Shown piece by piece: positions 61,547-64,000 of a DNA stretch of 64,000 bases (position 1 is the stretch's first letter; each line of letters begins with the position of its first letter). The notes beneath the pieces were generated by a model, which was given only the letters and a program-made list of their open reading frames with translations, ran no database searches and was not told the origin of the DNA. Source of the stretch: JALYUA01 sp039933215 (GTDB lineage: Bacteria; Acidobacteriota; Thermoanaerobaculia; UBA5066; Gp7-AA6); assembly GCA_039933215.1 (NCBI GenBank), contig JBDTOO010000005.1, forward strand, positions 1 to 64,000. The letters are read 5' to 3'. The position numbers were made by a program, and so were the translations under genes.

Positions 61547-62640
61547 GCGAGAACCATCCGATGGATCACCCGAATCCTTTTTGGCTGCTCTGGCGGCAGT
61601 TCCGCAGCGAGTGGCGCCTCTACGCGCGCGACCGCGGCGCGATGTTCTGGACGTTCCTCTTTCCGCTCCTGATGCTCTTCGGCTTCGGCGTGATCTTCCG
61701 GTCCGGCGGCCAGCCCTCGCTGACGCTCGTGCGCGTCGCCCCCGCGCAGGAGTCCCCGCGCGACAAGGCACTGCTCCGCGCGCTCGAGGAATCGCACCTG
61801 AAGGTCCTGACGCTCCCCGCAAAAGACGCGGAGGCGCGCTGGGCACGCGGCGAGACGACCGCGCAGCTCGAAAGCGACGGCGCCGGATACCGGCTGCGGC
61901 TGAACAGCTACCTGATCGCCCAGGGCCAGCTCGCCGCGCAGGCAGCGAGCCAGGCGTTTCTCACGGCGCAGGCGCGGCTGAACGGGTCCCCGGAGCCAGA
62001 GCGCATCCCCGTCACGGTCGAGAGCCCCGGTCACGCGCACTCCGACAGCTACGCGGCGTTTCTCGTTCCGGGTTTGATCGGCCTGAATCTCCTGAGCATG
62101 GGGCTCTTCGCCGTCGGGATGGTGACCGTCGCCTACCGCGAGAAGGGCAAGTTCCGGAGGCTCGCGGTGACGCCGCTTCCGAAGTGGGTGTTTCTGCTCG
62201 CGCAGATCCTCCAGCGGGTGACGGTCGTCATGCTGCAGACGGCTCTACTGCTCGTCGCCGCCTGGCTCGGATTCCACATCGTCAACCAGGGTTCGTATCT
62301 CCTCTTCACGGCGATGATCGTCCTCGGAACTGCGACATTCCTCGCCATGGGCTTTGCTTTGTCGAGCTTCGCTTCCACGGTGGAAACCTACGGCGCGATC
62401 TCGAACCTGGTGTTCTTTCCGATGATGCTCCTCTCGGGCGTCTACTTCCGCCTGGACAACGCGCCCGTGTGGATGCAGAAGGCCGTTTCGATCCTGCCGC
62501 TCTCGCCGTACCTGCGCGTCCTCCGCGGCATCTTCAACGACGGCTCGACGCTCGCGGGCCACACCGTGGGCCTGACCATCCTGGGAGTGTGGGCGGTCCT
62601 CTCCTTCATCCTCGCGGTCAAACGGTTTCGCTGGGTCTAG
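61543..62640 (+). CDS. ABC-2 type permease (DrrB/YhhJ-like)
   Basis: 365 residues. One membrane segment near the N-terminus (TFLFPLLMLFGFGVIF), a periplasmic loop of about 115 residues, and five C-terminal segments (for example FLVPGLIGLNLLSMGLFAVG and LVFFPMMLLSGVYF). This is the ABC2_membrane_3 layout. It pairs with the ATPase just upstream through an ATGA overlap. A family A repeat element lies 52 bases behind its stop. Confidence 0.92.
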   Translation: MSENHPMDHPNPFWLLWRQFRSEWRLYARDRGAMFWTFLFPLLMLFGFGVIFRSGGQPSLTLVRVAPAQESPRDKALLRALEESHLKVLTLPAKDAEARWARGETTAQLESDGAGYRLRLNSYLIAQGQLAAQAASQAFLTAQARLNGSPEPERIPVTVESPGHAHSDSYAAFLVPGLIGLNLLSMGLFAVGMVTVAYREKGKFRRLAVTPLPKWVFLLAQILQRVTVVMLQTALLLVAAWLGFHIVNQGSYLLFTAMIVLGTATFLAMGFALSSFASTVETYGAISNLVFFPMMLLSGVYFRLDNAPVWMQKAVSILPLSPYLRVLRGIFNDGSTLAGHTVGLTILGVWAVLSFILAVKRFRWV

Positions 62641-63368
62641 GCGTCCGCCCCTCGATATCCCGTTCTCTCGGACGAGCCGCGCGGGGCCGGGCGCGCTCCC
62701 TGCGGAGACACGGCGCGACGGGCGGGGCGGGAGACGGGAGGTGGCAGTCGCGCCTCCGCGAAATCGGCGCTGGAGCAGCGTGGCTTTTCGCCGGGTTGGT
62801 GTGCGCCGATTTCGAGGGTCTCCTCCGGGAGCGCACCCGACCCCGGGCTCCTATTCGGGCTTGAGTCTCCCGTCGCCGTCGCCGTTGGCTGCGGCACCCT
62901 CCGACTGCTTCTCCCGAGCGATATGCGCGTCCAGCCGCCGGGACCTGACCTGCGCCGAGCCCAAACATCTGGCCTTTCAGTCGGTCGCGGTAGCCAGCGG
63001 TGGTTCGCGCCCCGGGGGATGCCCCGGCTCGTCAGAGGAACCGCCGGCGCAGCGAGTTCCGACCAGGAGTGATCGCCCTTCCGAACAAGGGATCGACGGA
63101 GTAAATGACGGGTTGGTATACGGACGATCCCGTAGTCAATGGACCGGATTCCCAGCGAACCTCTTGGGGCGCTGGAGTGGGTGGGGTGAGGAATCAAAAG
63201 GCGTTAGTGTGGCCTAGCGGGGTCAGGCAGAAATCCTAATTTCCAACTCTTACTTCTGCGGTGACAGAGCGCTCCACACGCACCCAAGCCCTCTCCCAGC
63301 CCGGAGATTGGTTGATTCCGGCGAACTCATCCAGCCGTAGCGGTCGGGGCGCGACCGCGCATGCGACG
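62641..63368. other. 728-bp intergenic region with a structured repeat, no gene
   Basis: It lies between convergent genes, so no promoter is required. It contains family A copy 2 (62693-62834) and a second palindromic stretch at about 62998-63049, where GGTGGTTC pairs with GAACCGCC around CCGGGG/CCCCGG. The part from about 63180 on is lower in GC. The open frames crossing it translate to Arg/Pro/Ser-rich noise. A tRNA was looked for and not found. Confidence 0.6.
62693..62834 (+). repeat. 142-bp structured repeat, three-way-junction fold (family A, copy 2)
   Basis: Same length and same stems as copy 1 (16542-16683): outer GCGCTCCC/GGGAGCGC and GGAGAC/GTCTCC, inner GGCGCGAC/GTCGCGCC and CGAAATCGGCGC/GCGCCGATTTCG. 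The two inner loops differ almost completely from copy 1. Weaker similarity continues about 30 bases beyond the 3' end. Confidence 0.8.
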
Positions 63369-64000
63369 TTAAAAACCTGGCGGCCGTTTTGCGGCGACGC
63401 CGAACGCGCGCTCCAGCGCGAGGCCGGCGCGGCCGATCGTTCCCTCGTCGAAGAGGCGCCCGACGAGCGTGACCCCGTGCGGCACGCGGCGCCCGGGATT
63501 CAAGACCGGCATCGGGTGCGCCGGGTCGGGGGCCCAGTCGCTGCGGGCCTGGCCGACCTCGACGAACCCCGCGGGCAGCGTCAACGACGGATGGCCGGTG
63601 AAGTTCGTGATCGTCAGGATCTCGTCACGCAGCGACGGGACGAGGAGCATGTCTACGCTCCGGAAGACGCGCACCATCTCGAGGGCGACTTTCCGGCGAA
63701 GACGGTCGGCCTGCACGTAGTCGACCGCGGAGAGGAAGCGCGCCTGACGGAACGTGTTCGGCCACGCGTCCGGCACCTGCATGCGGAGCGCGTCGAGTCC
63801 GTGGGACAGCGTCAGGTCCTCGAACGCGGCGGCGGCTTCGGCTAAGAGGATCAGGTTCAGCGACCCGTAGGGCCAGTCGGGGAGCGAGACCTCGACGGGA
63901 ACCATCCCGAGGCGCCGGACGGTCTCGAGCGCGGCGCGGTCGACCTCGGTCGCCGGGCTCTCCGCCATCCAGGCGGGGAAGTAGCCGACACGCAGCCCCT
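63369..64000 (-). CDS. Amidase signature family protein, C-terminal part (5' end outside window)
   Basis: About 210 residues, open to the window edge on its 5' side (reads GLRVGYFPAW before the first internal Met). The C-terminal segment shows PSLRDEILTITNFTGHPSLTLPAGF, then PHGVTLVGRLFDEGTI, typical for the end of amidases of the GatA type (NFTGHPALTLP ... GRLFDE). The Ser-Ser-Lys catalytic triad would lie upstream, outside the window. Members hydrolyse amides or act in Gln-tRNA amidation; this one is most like stand-alone amidases. Confidence 0.82.
   Translation of the reverse strand, partial: GLRVGYFPAWMAESPATEVDRAALETVRRLGMVPVEVSLPDWPYGSLNLILLAEAAAAFEDLTLSHGLDALRMQVPDAWPNTFRQARFLSAVDYVQADRLRRKVALEMVRVFRSVDMLLVPSLRDEILTITNFTGHPSLTLPAGFVEVGQARSDWAPDPAHPMPVLNPGRRVPHGVTLVGRLFDEGTIGRAGLALERAFGVAAKRPPGF

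Noticed and set aside
62995..63060. tRNA gene
   Set aside because: GGTTCG and paired arms are present, but no acceptor stem, anticodon arm or correct spacing could be built.
62741..63217. Possible 158-residue protein in the convergent gap
   Set aside because: It covers part of the family A repeat and unique low-quality sequence, without a ribosome site or recognisable fold.

Overview
This 64 kb window has very high GC and dense genes. It looks like a contig from an uncultured soil or sediment bacterium, most likely Acidobacteriota of the Thermoanaerobaculia type. That placement is an inference from gene content: a kinase with an N-terminal multi-span membrane domain, DUF5916 and DUF2911 proteins, a PPC protein with a C-terminal domain I recognise from that group, many exported peptidases, and ATGA/GTGA-coupled operons. 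There is no rRNA, tRNA or marker gene to prove it. No phage, plasmid, IS transposase or CRISPR array was seen.

Layout. 1-2.8 kb: 3' part of a large Lhr helicase overlapping a Nei glycosylase. 2.9-4.6 kb: membrane Ser/Thr kinase. 4.7-9.0 kb: a tightly coupled minus-strand operon with a secreted four-cysteine mini-protein, an exported protein, an ABC permease and ATPase, and a large exported protein with carboxypeptidase-regulatory-like folds. 9.1-9.9 kb: second Nei-type glycosylase. 10.3-12.6 kb: zinc-ribbon-like protein, then a 45-residue peptide gene, a 109-residue protein and a TPR protein. 12.7-16.4 kb: vanadium-type haloperoxidase, thioredoxin, and a Na+/H+ antiporter fused to a rhodanese domain with an in-frame TGA. 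17.1-23.3 kb: HerA-like ATPase, cytochrome P450, PAS-GGDEF-EAL protein. 23.4-26.8 kb: PPC protein, PhzF, MFS exporter. 27.0-32.7 kb: complete molybdenum-flavin-iron-sulfur aldehyde oxidoreductase operon (three subunits, XdhC/PaoD, MocA). 32.9-42.2 kb: DUF2911-TPR, DUF885 peptidase, small exported proteins, NADP-binding oxidoreductase, AI-2E family permease, acetamidase/formamidase. 42.6-49 kb: a minimal two-gene NRPS-like pair (A-T and C-T) behind an exported oligopeptidase B. 49.1-57.3 kb: DUF5916 protein, histidine phosphatase, PDZ-Sel1 lipoprotein, S1C protease. 57.4-63.4 kb: YiiX-like hydrolase with a lost stop, a GH47 remnant, CocE-type hydrolase, ABC exporter. The window ends inside an amidase.

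The most unusual content is structured DNA between genes. There are at least six repeat families. One is a 142-bp element with a three-way-junction fold (2 copies). One is a roughly 170-bp four-hairpin element starting 2-3 nt after a stop codon (2 copies). One is a palindrome whose stem differs between copies by compensating changes (4 copies, one in a tandem array). One is made of purine/pyrimidine heptad tracts placed at the 3' ends of three minus-strand genes. Two are small REP-like families. Several sit directly behind stop codons in gene orientation, as expected of 3'-end elements. The best protein-level candidates for undescribed biology are the peptide/109-aa/TPR cassette, the secreted disulfide mini-protein ABC operon, and the TGA-containing rhodanese.
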